DNA of 64,000 bases, from contig JAKUCV010004350.1 in NCBI GenBank assembly GCA_028386065.3, positions 62,001 through 126,000 of the forward strand, in the 5' to 3' direction. The notes under the pieces are model-generated. The model saw only the letters and a program-made list of their open reading frames with translations. It did not search any database and was not told where the DNA came from. Of this stretch, positions 23,545-32,949 are shown piece after piece (within the stretch, counting starts at the first letter, position 1; the number at the start of each line of letters is the position of its first letter). This DNA is from Turnera subulata (Eukaryota > Streptophyta > Magnoliopsida > Malpighiales > Passifloraceae). Position numbers and translations under genes: made by a program.

Positions 23545-26500
23545 AGCACAATGAATCTTATATCCTGGAACTGTTGCGGGCTTGGGAACCAAGCAACGGT
23601 TCGTGCTCTAAAGCGTTTAATACGCTCTCAAGATCCCGGTATGTTGTTTCTTATGGAGACTCGCTTAAAAGCTTTTGAAGTAGATAGGATTAGAGATTCT
23701 CTAGGTTTTAATTTTGGCTTTAGTGTTGATTGTGAGGGGGACGGTCGGCAGAGAAGTGGGGGAGTATCTATGTGGTGGAGGGATCATTTAACTCTGACGT
23801 TACGCTCCTTCTCTGTACATCACATTGATTTCATGGTGTCGGGCACTGATTTTGGGATGGAGTGGCGATGTACAGGTATATATGGCTGGCCCGAAACGGG
23901 AAATAAACACTTGACATGGGCGCTCATCGCTCAATTGGGTTCGCAAGACACTCTTCCTTGGCTAGTATGTGGAGACTTTAATGAAACCCTGTTCAATGCG
24001 GAGAAGCAAGGGGGTGCGGCTCGCAATTTTAACCTGATGCAAGCTTTTCACTCGGTCTTGGAAGAGTTTGATTTGGAGGATCTTGGTTATGAGGGATATC
24101 CATTTACTTGGATAAAAATGCGAAATGGCCAGATTTGGTTGCAGGAGCGGTTAGACCGTTTTGTCGCCAATCCAAACTGGAAGACCCTCTTCCCCCAGTC
24201 CCAGGTCACCCACTTACTACGACTAAGATCTGATCACCACCCAATTCAAGTCTGCATTTGTAAGGACCAGCCCAGAATGGACCCAAAACCGAACATCTTC
24301 AGATTCGAATCTATGTGGATTGACTTTCCAGAATGCTCCCAGGTTATTGAACAGGCATGGCAATGTCACCTACGGACCGCCACAGCACTCTCTGATTGTA
24401 TCACTAATTGCGGACAAGCTCTCTCTACATGGAGCCGGAATTCGGTGGGGAATATTCAACGAAAGATCAAACAAGTCTCTAGAGCGCTGGCTAGGGTACA
24501 GCCGGCCGACTACACTTCCGGCTCTCCAAGGGAGAGTACTGAAATTGCTCTTGAGCTAGAGAACCTGTTGGAAGCAGAAGAGAAAATGTGGCACCAGCGA
24601 TCTCGGGTAAACTGGCTGCGTGAAGGGGATCGGAACACCGGTTTTTTCCACAAAAGAGCGTCACAGAGAAAGAAAAGGAATTCCATCCAAGGAGTACAAG
24701 ATGAGCAGGGCCGAATGTGGACGAGCCATGAGGGGATTAGTAATGTGGTTTGCAATTATTATCAGAAGCTCTTCACATCCTCTAACCCGAGTGAAACCTC
24801 CTTTGTCACTGGTATGCTGGAACTTCGAGTCACTGACGAGATGAACTGCAGATTAATGCGACCTTTCACTCCCCAGGAAGTCAAGGAAGCACTAGGACAA
24901 ATGCACCCAACCAAAGCACCTGGCCCCGACGGTATGCCCGCCCTTTTTTACCAATCTTTTTGGCATATTGTTGGCTCTGATGTCACTGATCTTGTGTTGA
25001 ATATCTTGAACAACAAATTGTCGCCCAAAGATATCAATACCACCCATATTGTGATGATACCAAAAATACCAAAACCTACCTTACCTGAACATTACCGTCC
25101 CATTAGTCTATGCAACGTGGTGTTTAAAATTGTGACAAAATCCATATCGAATAGACTCAAACTAGTTTTACCACATATAATAAGTAGCAACCAGAGTGCT
25201 TTTGTCCCAGGAAGACTTATTACTGATAATGCATTAGTTGCTTTTGAAACCTTCCACTATATGAAAAAAAAGAAGTCGGGAAAGAGAGGTCATTGTGCTA
25301 TTAAACTAGACATGAGTAAAGCATATGATAGGGTAGAATGGGGTTTTCTTGAGATGTCCATGACTAAGTTAGGTTTTGCGCAACAATGGGTCGAGCTGGT
25401 GATGAGATGCGTGACGACAGTATCCTTAGCGGTGCGTGTCAATGGTGTCCCAACAAATTTCTTCATTCCATCTCGAGGACTCCGTCAAGGAGACCCTCTT
25501 TCTCCTTATCTTTTTCTTATATGTGCAGAAAGTCTATCCTCACTTCTCACGAGTGCCGAGAGACGAGGAGACCTCCACGGCATTTCTGTTTGCCCCAGGG
25601 CTCCAGCCATTTCTCATTTATTTTTCGCAGATGATAGCATCCTTTTTGCAAGGTCTACCACTAGAGAGATTGATGCGATCCGCCAGATCCTAAACACCTA
25701 TGAGCTTGCATCAGGGCAGAAAATCAACTTTGACAAATCCGAGATATCCTTCAGCCAAAATGTACCACAGGAGACCCAAATTTTGCTTGAGCAGAGACTT
25801 GGTGTAAAGGCAGTGGATTCTCATGCTAAATACCTGGGATTACCCACGGTTCTTGGCAGGTCAAAGAAGCAGGTTTTCGCTATGGTAAAGGACCGCATCT
25901 GGAAAAAGCTGAAAAGCTGGAAGGAGAAGTCCCTATCAGCTGCCGGGAAGGAAGTCCTGATCAAAGCGGTGGCCCAAGCTATCCCGACCTATGTAATGCA
26001 ATGCTTTGCCCTGCCAACCACCTTTTGTCAAGAAATCGAAGCCATTGTTGCAAGGTTCTGGTGGGGACAAAAGCGGGAGGAGAGACGCATCCACTGGACG
26101 AAATGGGAGGGCTTATGCTGCAATAAAAAATTTGGGGGACTAGGATTCAGAGACCTAGCCTGCTTCAATCAAGCTCTACTTGCGAAGCAGTGTTGGCGAC
26201 TTCTTCAAGATGAGACCTCCCTGCTTTGCAAAGTTCTCAAAGCAAAATATTTCAGGTCTCACTCATTATTACAAGCTCAAAAGAACAGCGCCCAGAGCTT
26301 TACATTCCGGAGTATACTATCTGGCAAAGAATTGTTGGTGGAGGGCCTTAAGTGGAGAGTGGGAAATGGGGAATCTATCAGTATTTGGAGGGATCGTTGG
26401 CTGCCACAAGGGGATGGACGAATCGCGACAAGGCCGAATGAAGAGTATAGTATGAACAGGGTCTGCGACCTCATCGATAGAGAGACTATGTGTTGGCAGG

Positions 26501-27704
26501 AAGATTTGATCTCTACCCTCTTTAGCCCAGAGGAAGCCTCAGCTATACGGTCTATCCCATTAAGTAAGTACCAACCTCCTGACCGATACATGTGGTGTTA
26601 CACTAACAATGGCACCTTTTCAGTGAGGAGTGCATATTGGGTGGCCTTTGAACGAAATCATGCTGAGACTTTGAATAATGGAGGACTGCTCACAAGCCAA
26701 GGAGTAAACTGGCAGCAGATTTGGAAACTAAACCTACCCCCAAAAGTTAAACACTTTTGGTGGAGGGCTTGTAAAAACATCCTGCCCACCCGCACCAAGT
26801 TGATCCGACGAGGGGTTAATTGTGACCCTATCTGTGGTAGATGCAACCATGCCGAGGAGGACCTAAACCACTTGCTGCTAGGCTGTCCAAAGTCAGCTGA
26901 CATTTGGAATGCCTCATCTGTTGCGAATACGGTACTCCCTCTATTACATGCAGATTTCAATCAACTGGTTGGTGTCTTGTCCTCACAGGTTGCGGAGGAG
27001 ATACAGGAAGATGTGATCATGCTAGCCTGGACACTCTGGTATTCTCGCAATCAACTCTACTTCCACCAGAAGGTGCTCCCCCCTGCAAACATTATCGAGT
27101 TGGCCTCTACCACGAAAACTGCCTTCCAGCTGCACCAGAATAGCCCACCCACCGGTGCTCCTCCCCCTTCCACCGCCCTTTGGCACCCTCCTGCTCCCGG
27201 CGTACTGAAGCTCAATTGTGATGCCGCTCTCTTCACTGATGGATCAGGCGGATTGGGCTTTGCTGTCCGAGACCACGCTGGTGATTTACTTGCAGCAGGT
27301 CATGTGGGGGTAAGCTCGATTTCAGACCCTGCTTGCGCTGAAGCTCTTGCGGCCAGAGTTACTTTGGAGAAGGCCATGGAGATGGGGCTCCAGGATGTGA
27401 TCTTGGAATCTGATTGCCTTCCCCTAGTCCAACAACTTCGTCAGCCTCAACCACTGTTTTCTTATTTTAGCATTTTAGTGAATGATGTTTTGTTATTGGC
27501 TTCAAATTTTCGTACTATATCCTTCTCCCATGTTAAACGAGATGGCAACAAGGTAGCACACAGCCTTGCTCAGTTGGCTAGTGGTACCAGAGACCTACGT
27601 ATATTTACCGATGATGCTCCTATGTGTATTATTGAATTGGTCGGCTTAGATGCTGTAACTTCGTTCCACTATTAATGAAAGTCTGCATCGTTCTCAAAAA
27701 ATAA
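23545..27704 (+). mobile_element. L1 LINE (element B) with intact ORF2 and no ORF1
   Basis: A 4160-bp insertion framed by a perfect 17-bp duplication. Its sequence begins AGCACA directly before the ATG of ORF2, so ORF1 and the 5' UTR are absent. It ends about 29 bases after the ORF2 stop with TTCTCAAAAAATAAA, a very short 3' UTR and a short A-rich tail. The perfect duplication and fully open reading frame imply a recent insertion. Whether the copy is a 5' truncation that happened to stop at ORF2, or a family organised this way, cannot be decided from one copy. Confidence 0.93.
23551..27675 (+). CDS. L1 ORF2 protein: endonuclease, reverse transcriptase, RNase H
   Basis: An uninterrupted 1374-residue polyprotein. 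The AP-like endonuclease (about 1-230) starts NLISWNCCGLGN and has METR (35-38), GDFN (141-144) and SDHHP. The reverse transcriptase (about 440-760) has KAPGPDGMP, HYRPISLCNVVFKIVTK, LDMSKAYDRVEW, RGLRQGDPLSPYLF and FADD at 692-695. A zf-RVT segment follows (NLPPKVKHFWWRACK, CGRCNHAEEDLNHLLLGC). A C-terminal plant-type RNase H carries the acidic residues in LNCDAAL, EALAA and LESDCLP, with HVKRDGNKVAH. All catalytic motifs I can check are present, so the protein could be active if expressed. The start codon lies only 6 bases inside the insertion; any promoter would have to be external. Frame-shifted ORFs inside it are shadows. Confidence 0.96.
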   Translation: MNLISWNCCGLGNQATVRALKRLIRSQDPGMLFLMETRLKAFEVDRIRDSLGFNFGFSVDCEGDGRQRSGGVSMWWRDHLTLTLRSFSVHHIDFMVSGTDFGMEWRCTGIYGWPETGNKHLTWALIAQLGSQDTLPWLVCGDFNETLFNAEKQGGAARNFNLMQAFHSVLEEFDLEDLGYEGYPFTWIKMRNGQIWLQERLDRFVANPNWKTLFPQSQVTHLLRLRSDHHPIQVCICKDQPRMDPKPNIFRFESMWIDFPECSQVIEQAWQCHLRTATALSDCITNCGQALSTWSRNSVGNIQRKIKQVSRALARVQPADYTSGSPRESTEIALELENLLEAEEKMWHQRSRVNWLREGDRNTGFFHKRASQRKKRNSIQGVQDEQGRMWTSHEGISNVVCNYYQKLFTSSNPSETSFVTGMLELRVTDEMNCRLMRPFTPQEVKEALGQMHPTKAPGPDGMPALFYQSFWHIVGSDVTDLVLNILNNKLSPKDINTTHIVMIPKIPKPTLPEHYRPISLCNVVFKIVTKSISNRLKLVLPHIISSNQSAFVPGRLITDNALVAFETFHYMKKKKSGKRGHCAIKLDMSKAYDRVEWGFLEMSMTKLGFAQQWVELVMRCVTTVSLAVRVNGVPTNFFIPSRGLRQGDPLSPYLFLICAESLSSLLTSAERRGDLHGISVCPRAPAISHLFFADDSILFARSTTREIDAIRQILNTYELASGQKINFDKSEISFSQNVPQETQILLEQRLGVKAVDSHAKYLGLPTVLGRSKKQVFAMVKDRIWKKLKSWKEKSLSAAGKEVLIKAVAQAIPTYVMQCFALPTTFCQEIEAIVARFWWGQKREERRIHWTKWEGLCCNKKFGGLGFRDLACFNQALLAKQCWRLLQDETSLLCKVLKAKYFRSHSLLQAQKNSAQSFTFRSILSGKELLVEGLKWRVGNGESISIWRDRWLPQGDGRIATRPNEEYSMNRVCDLIDRETMCWQEDLISTLFSPEEASAIRSIPLSKYQPPDRYMWCYTNNGTFSVRSAYWVAFERNHAETLNNGGLLTSQGVNWQQIWKLNLPPKVKHFWWRACKNILPTRTKLIRRGVNCDPICGRCNHAEEDLNHLLLGCPKSADIWNASSVANTVLPLLHADFNQLVGVLSSQVAEEIQEDVIMLAWTLWYSRNQLYFHQKVLPPANIIELASTTKTAFQLHQNSPPTGAPPPSTALWHPPAPGVLKLNCDAALFTDGSGGLGFAVRDHAGDLLAAGHVGVSSISDPACAEALAARVTLEKAMEMGLQDVILESDCLPLVQQLRQPQPLFSYFSILVNDVLLLASNFRTISFSHVKRDGNKVAHSLAQLASGTRDLRIFTDDAPMCIIELVGLDAVTSFHY

Positions 27705-27721
27705 AACAATGCGCCAATGAG
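27705..27721. repeat. Target site duplication, 3' side of L1 element B
   Basis: AACAATGCGCCAATGAG, exact copy of 23528-23544. Confidence 0.95.
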
Positions 27722-28340
27722 GGTTGGACTCATGCTTTAAGACGGCTTCTCTATGATCTAATGTTATTAATTCTTATATATCTTTGACACACAAAAACAA
27801 ACTTGCATTCATGGTATATGCATCTCTTTAAATTTTTATCCTTTTTTTTTATATAATATATCCCTCCTTTTGTGAATGTGCTCCACTCGCAATGAAGGAT
27901 AAGTTAGCTTTTCCTCCCAAATGGAATCCCAATATATCTTGCATATACAGCCACTTGACTTCGTGCTCATGTATGTTTAGATAAAATAAACTAGAAGTCA
28001 TTCATCGATACTTTGTAGTCAAGATTTTTCTAATTTATCTTTCAAAATTAGCCTTTTGGAACATATAGTTATACACATGCACGTCGCAATGGCCCTTGGA
28101 CAATTGTGTATTAGTTATGGAAGTTACTAATTAACCCAAGAATAAGCTAAAAGTATACGGAAATTTTCATTTCTCTTGTAGGCCACTGTGTCAAAGACGG
28201 CTGCATTAATTGTCAAAAAGTCAAAATAAATAACTAAATCAAGCCTATATGAAAATTGTCCACTTGACAACTGCCGGCTTACACATTAACAATGGCAACC
28301 AAAGAAAATGGACAGCCTAAATGGTAGACTCTACTTATAG

Positions 28341-28391
28341 CAACAAGAAAACGATATTCTTGTGTCAAAAAAACAACAAAGAAAGCGATAT
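28341..28391 (+). mobile_element. Micro-retroposon (about 16 nt), imperfect TSD
   Basis: CAACAAGAAAACGATAT (28341-28357) and CAACAAAGAAAGCGATAT (28374-28391) flank TCTTGTGTCAAAAAAA. The repeats differ by one substitution and one indel, so the event is somewhat older or the match is partly chance. Same architecture as the other micro-insertions. Confidence 0.5.
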
Positions 28392-29022
28392 ATGTAGGCC
28401 GAGATTAATAGTCATGTCGGTGTGAATTAATAGTAACGTGAGATGGATTAGCCAATTAATTATACTCAAATTAACACATGTAGGATCATAGACCAATGTT
28501 GTGCAGCAAGGAAGCACAAGAAAACAAATTGGGACGGCTGATCATATCTCTTCCAATTCTTTTTGTTTTTTGTTTTTTTGTTTTTTTTTGAAAAACAAGT
28601 CATTTTGCCGGGCGAACCAAAGACCTAATTGATAAGAACTAATTGATATTAATTAATAGAATTTCAAATAAGCTACTAAAAAATTTGCAGGCTAGCTAGT
28701 CAAAGGACAAATTGCTTCTTCTTAAATAGCGACTGCGTATATTGAACTCCTGGCGCAAAACTAGATCATCAAACGAATGTTCTACTTTATATAGTCAAGT
28801 CAATTCAAGGAATCCTCAGTTAAAAATTTAAAAGAGAGAGTCAATTCAAGGGATAAATAGTGCATGCATGGCTTCATCTGGAATACAACGTGACAATCCT
28901 TATATTAGTTTATTTCAAAGAATTTAAATCTTTTACTGTCGTTGCCATGGCTAAAAGTCTCGAATCACAAATGCAAATTTTAGTTTCAAAATTTATGGTT
29001 TCTCCAATTCATGAATAATAAG

Positions 29023-29073
29023 AATTGGACCTTGATTTTTGAAAAAAAAACAAAAAAAAAATTAGACCTTGAT
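29023..29073 (+). mobile_element. Micro-retroposon (about 23 nt), near-perfect TSD
   Basis: AATTGGACCTTGAT (29023-29036) and AATTAGACCTTGAT (29060-29073) differ at one position and enclose TTTTGAAAAAAAAACAAAAA plus three more A. Simple-sequence composition leaves room for slippage, but the unique-sequence flanking repeat supports an insertion. Confidence 0.5.
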
Positions 29074-29307
29074 CGTGAAGAGAACAAATATAAATTAACG
29101 CGGCATTCAGAATAATATACTAAGTGACATACTGATTTGAAGTTAATAAATAGGTTCAATGTGTTTCGAAAATGCTTTTGAATCCAACCAATTCCCAATA
29201 TTATAGATTTTTCTCATTATAAAAATGGTACTAGAAAGAAAGACAACAATAATCCACATAAACCTGAAAAGTCAAACTGTTCACTTCAAATTGTTTCAAG
29301 AGACATG

Positions 29308-29370
29308 AAGCATGATTTTTTTTTTTTGAACATGTCACTGCTAAACAAGTCATTAAGCATGATTTTTTTT
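29308..29370 (-). mobile_element. Micro-retroposon in minus orientation (31 nt)
   Basis: AAGCATGATTTTTTTT occurs at 29308-29323 and 29355-29370. Between them is a T run followed by GAACATGTCACTGCTAAACA, then AGTCATT. Read on the minus strand, this is a short unique sequence ending in TGTTCA-n, with the duplicated target on both sides. Confidence 0.5.
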
Positions 29371-32208
29371 GCATGTAGCATTTTGATGTCACTCATGACG
29401 TGAGGCAGGGCAGGTAGCTCTCTAGCTGCATCATCTTTGGGCCATCATCAAACAAACCGGCTAAAAAGTCCATTAGATTGCAACACTATTACGTATTCAT
29501 GGACTAATCAAGATCTTCAGTCCTAATTTGACCTTTTAATTATTGTGGATTTCCATCCCCTCTCCCAACCTTCTCAAAGAATCCAAATTCCGGATATGAT
29601 AGATAAAGCATTAGGTAAATTAATTCTTTAGATTGTTAAACTTTTGCTTAAAATTTGCAAGTGCTAATAGGTGGTTTTGATATATAATATACGTAATAAA
29701 TTATGTCCAGCTCTTTGTTTTTTTTTTTTTTTCAACGTACGATAATTATTCTAGTTTTAGATTAAGATATGACAATAATAGTGGTGATTAGTCAAAAGGC
29801 CAAAATGAAAGAACGGCCTCTCAAGAAAATGGCCATAAGATGATACCAAATGTCACAATAAGCATGATCTTAGCCATCATCCGTGCCTTCATATATATTT
29901 TCGAGGTCGTAATTTAAATTTAAACAGGCGCATTGACAAACACAGAAATTAGCAGTTTGCAGTTAATACACTATGATTGATTTTAGTTTTATATTGAATT
30001 TTCCCCACTAATAATCCTCGAACTATGCCGCATGAAGCTAGCTAAAATTATTGTGATGGATATATTTTGAATAATTTTAATAAAATGGTCGGGTCTTGGT
30101 CAAATTCGGTCCGACCTCGATTTTCTTTGAACATCTCCCTCTCCACAAGTTCAATGCTCGGTCTGATTTTAAAAACCTTGGGTAACACCAATGATGTCTT
30201 TTTCTCCATTGGTGACAAAAAAATGCCAATGTTACGGATGCCTATCCTATGGACGATTTCAGGGTTTTTTCTTTAGTTTCACTTTTTTCTACGCATATTT
30301 TTCCAAGTTTCATTAGATTATGGAAAAGTAGTTTATCAAATCGATTATGGACACATGCTGTATCTCTCAATTAGTTTAGGGAGGGTGGTTTACGTCCCAT
30401 TAAGGGATAAGGTTGTGGCCCATGTCATCCGCACCAACCCCCAAAATCATTCTCTCTGTCCACCACAATGACCCTTGGGCCTCCCAGCCTCAATTTTGTG
30501 TTTTCTCCAAAGAGAGGCTTGACCCAACCACTAACCTGATAAAGGACTAAAGTCACAATTGGCCCAAATTTTTCCTTTTCCATCTTTGGTGTACTTTTAT
30601 AGCAATCACATATTTACCAAACAAATAAAGAGATCTTATGTACCCAAATTTGTTTTAACGTCTAGCCCAACTCTTATTCTCCTCCATGAAGCCCAACTCA
30701 TTTACGAATTACAAAGTATGGTAATTCTTCTTTCCTTTAATCCATTTCTTCCAACCGTAATTACAAAGCATGGTATATATATATCTGTGTGTGTGTATAG
30801 CAAAAGACACATTTAAAAAAGATACATGGCTTGATATAATAGAATTTAATTATGACAGGTGGCTTCATATAGAATATCAATATGTTTTTGTACCGATAAT
30901 TATCTTGGTTATTATTATACAATTATATTCATTTTGTTTTTATTTATTTTTTAGAATAAGGGTAAGAAGATGGTAAAGATGATAAGAATCTCTTCTTTTT
31001 ATTATTCTTTAAAATTATTTCTTTTTTTAAATAATGATTACATGATGAAATTAGCTTTTAACATTCTTCTTAATGGGCCATTAGCGCTTTTTCTTATTTA
31101 AATACATCCTCTCTCCCAATAATACTACTTTTTTAATTCATTCTCTAAAAAAATTATATTTTTTTGATTTGTATGTTTTCCTACTACTTGTATAAGTGTG
31201 TATTACACCACTTTGTTTCTCGACAATCGTTCAAGGGGAGTAAATTTTTTCAATATGTAATTATTGTATTTTTTATATATTTTCATCATTATTTTTCTTA
31301 TATTTTTTTATGTAATTCATTTAATATAATTTTTATTTTTTGCAAAAAAATAAATATCAGTATGCTAGTGCTATCTTAAATATGGTAAGATGTACTTGTT
31401 TTAATTTATTATTTCAAAACTAAATAATATTATGTGGTACAAAAAAATTTGTAGTGGTGATCTAACCAACCCAAAATCTAAACCTGTCTACTAAGGGGGT
31501 GTTTACTAGTATATATATATATATGCCCATAGGTGACAGCTTTTATATTCCTTTACTAACCTGCTCCATGTATTCTTGAGAAGATAATAGTACATTCCAA
31601 TGAAAACACACAGAGAGAATTGCTTTGCAGTTTGCACGATATTTCATAACAGGTGACTCCAAGTTCACTAATTGCAAAACACAGTACATGTTAATGTTAT
31701 TGTCATATGTTCAAATAACGTTGAAAAAAGCCTTGATAATAGGTTCTGCTTTTCTGGCTGGTCCGTCCCATGTGATGTGAGTTAGCCTTGGATTGCAGCT
31801 ATGCAAATATCATGATGGACAGTCAGTGATGTTCCATTCCCATTTTATCTGAATGCCGACACCAAAAAGAGCATCTCAGTTTTGGCTATTGACTATAAGC
31901 CTTCCTGTAAGGATATAAGTTTGTAAGAATATGGTACTTCACATAGTACAATATACAATTACATCATTTGTATCTCTGAAATAAGGTTTTGGGTCCGATT
32001 TTTGTCTTGTGTGTGGAGCATGCAATATTGGAAAGAGTTCTTAGGACTTTAGGTATAAATACTAAATCCCTCAGCCTCATCACATTATCAAATACAAACT
32101 ACAGGCCTAAAACTCAATGTACCCTCCTTTCTATGAATCCCTTTGTCTGATAATGTTATTATTCGTATGAAAATAATTAAAATCCAAGATAAATATCCCA
32201 CAACAAGC

Positions 32209-32225
32209 AATAACTTCCTTGGAGG
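32209..32225. repeat. Target site duplication, left of dimeric retroposon
   Basis: AATAACTTCCTTGGAGG, exactly repeated at 32553-32569. Confidence 0.93.
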
Positions 32226-32252
32226 CTTCATGCTTTGTGGTGGCTCTTCAAA

Positions 32253-32296
32253 GTCCCACATCGCTTGCATCTTGCATGGGTGTGTGTTTTATATGA
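32253..32296 (+). promoter_or_regulatory. USE plus TATA-like pair, unit 1
   Basis: GTCCCACATCG followed, after 25 bases, by TTATATGA. In plants the USE-TATA spacing distinguishes Pol III (about 23-26 bases) from Pol II (about 33-35 bases) snRNA promoters, so this spacing is of the Pol III type. The USE-like word also occurs in some plant LTRs, so the promoter reading is an inference. Confidence 0.45.
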
Positions 32297-32442
32297 CATT
32301 CCGCGTTTGACAAAATTACCATGGTTTTGTTAAATGGCGTGTGTCTTTGTTTCGTCAAAAAAAATAAAAATATGGCTTGTGTGCCTTTTGTGTGTGTCTT
32401 TGAGGGTCTGCACTGCTTCATGCTTTGTGGTGGCTCTTCAAA

Positions 32443-32486
32443 GTCCCACATCGCTTGCATCTTGCATGGGTGTGTGTGTTATATGA
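32443..32486 (+). promoter_or_regulatory. USE plus TATA-like pair, unit 2
   Basis: The same motif pair and spacing as in unit 1, in the second half of the dimer. Between the two pairs one GT-run base differs. Confidence 0.45.
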
Positions 32487-32552
32487 CATTCCGCGTTTGA
32501 CAAAATTACCATGGTTTTGTTAAATGGCGTGTGTCTTTGTTTCGTCAAAAAA

Positions 32553-32569
32553 AATAACTTCCTTGGAGG
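32553..32569. repeat. Target site duplication, right of dimeric retroposon
   Basis: AATAACTTCCTTGGAGG, exact copy of 32209-32225. Confidence 0.93.
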
Positions 32570-32694
32570 GACTATTTAAAGAACATTCTTAACCCCCAGT
32601 GCTTCAGTGCAACCACTTGGTTCGTTCTCAAAGCAACCCACAAGGAATCATGTTGGAGAAAAACAGTGAGAACAAATCCTTCTCTTTCCTTTTA

Positions 32695-32699
32695 TGGCA
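32695..32699. repeat. 5-bp TSD, left of copia element 1
   Basis: TGGCA next to the LTR; repeated at 37487-37491. Five-base duplications are standard for Ty1/copia integrases. Confidence 0.85.
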
Positions 32700-32936
32700 T
32701 ATAGAAGAGAATGCTATGCTGTGAATTCTTGGTACATCTGACGATGCCCTTTGCTGCATTATTATACTGTCATAGGTAGTATTACAATTGGACTCAATAA
32801 CTGTGTAGATACATGATAAGCATACAACCTAGATACAAATACAGACTCCAACTCTTAGCCTAGTTAATCACAGTAGTTATCAGATCACAAGTGCACAGCT
32901 GGACGATAATCTCCAAGTAGCAGATTATCTCCAAGA
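32700..32936 (-). repeat. 3' LTR of copia element 1
   Basis: A 237-bp LTR in minus orientation, nearly identical to 37248-37486: two substitutions plus one small T-run difference. In element orientation it starts TCTTGG, right after a G-rich polypurine tract (32937-32948), and ends CTATA. Confidence 0.93.
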
Positions 32937-32949
32937 TCCCCCCACAAAC

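Larger units (their letters stand above)
27722..32208. other. Long intergenic spacer with micro-insertions
   Basis: About 4.5 kb of AT-rich DNA without a recognisable gene; small ORFs here lack homology. Several short A- or T-tailed inserts between direct repeats are listed separately (28341-28391, 29023-29073, 29308-29370). A weaker pair, AGTCAATTCAAGG at 28798-28810 and 28839-28851, encloses 28 bases. Confidence 0.6.
32226..32552 (+). mobile_element. Dimeric SINE-like retroposon with snRNA-promoter-like motifs
   Basis: A 327-bp insertion with a perfect 17-bp target duplication and an A-rich 3' end (TTTCGTCA-n), hence a retroposon. It is a head-to-tail dimer: 32225-32367 and 32415-32557 are nearly identical (about 143 bases, 190-base period), joined by a linker of about 48 bases. 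Each unit contains GTCCCACATCG (32253-32263 and 32443-32453), an exact match to the plant U-snRNA upstream sequence element consensus RTCCCACATCG. TTATATGA follows 25 bases later (32289-32296 and 32479-32486). The 3' 65 bases resemble the insert at 52936-52996. No tRNA-type A and B boxes were recognised. What RNA it derives from is unknown. Confidence 0.75.

Noticed and set aside
28798..28851. AGTCAATTCAAGG direct repeats enclosing 28 bases
   Set aside because: No clean A tail at the insert end; could be a simple local duplication, so it was not listed as a retroposon.
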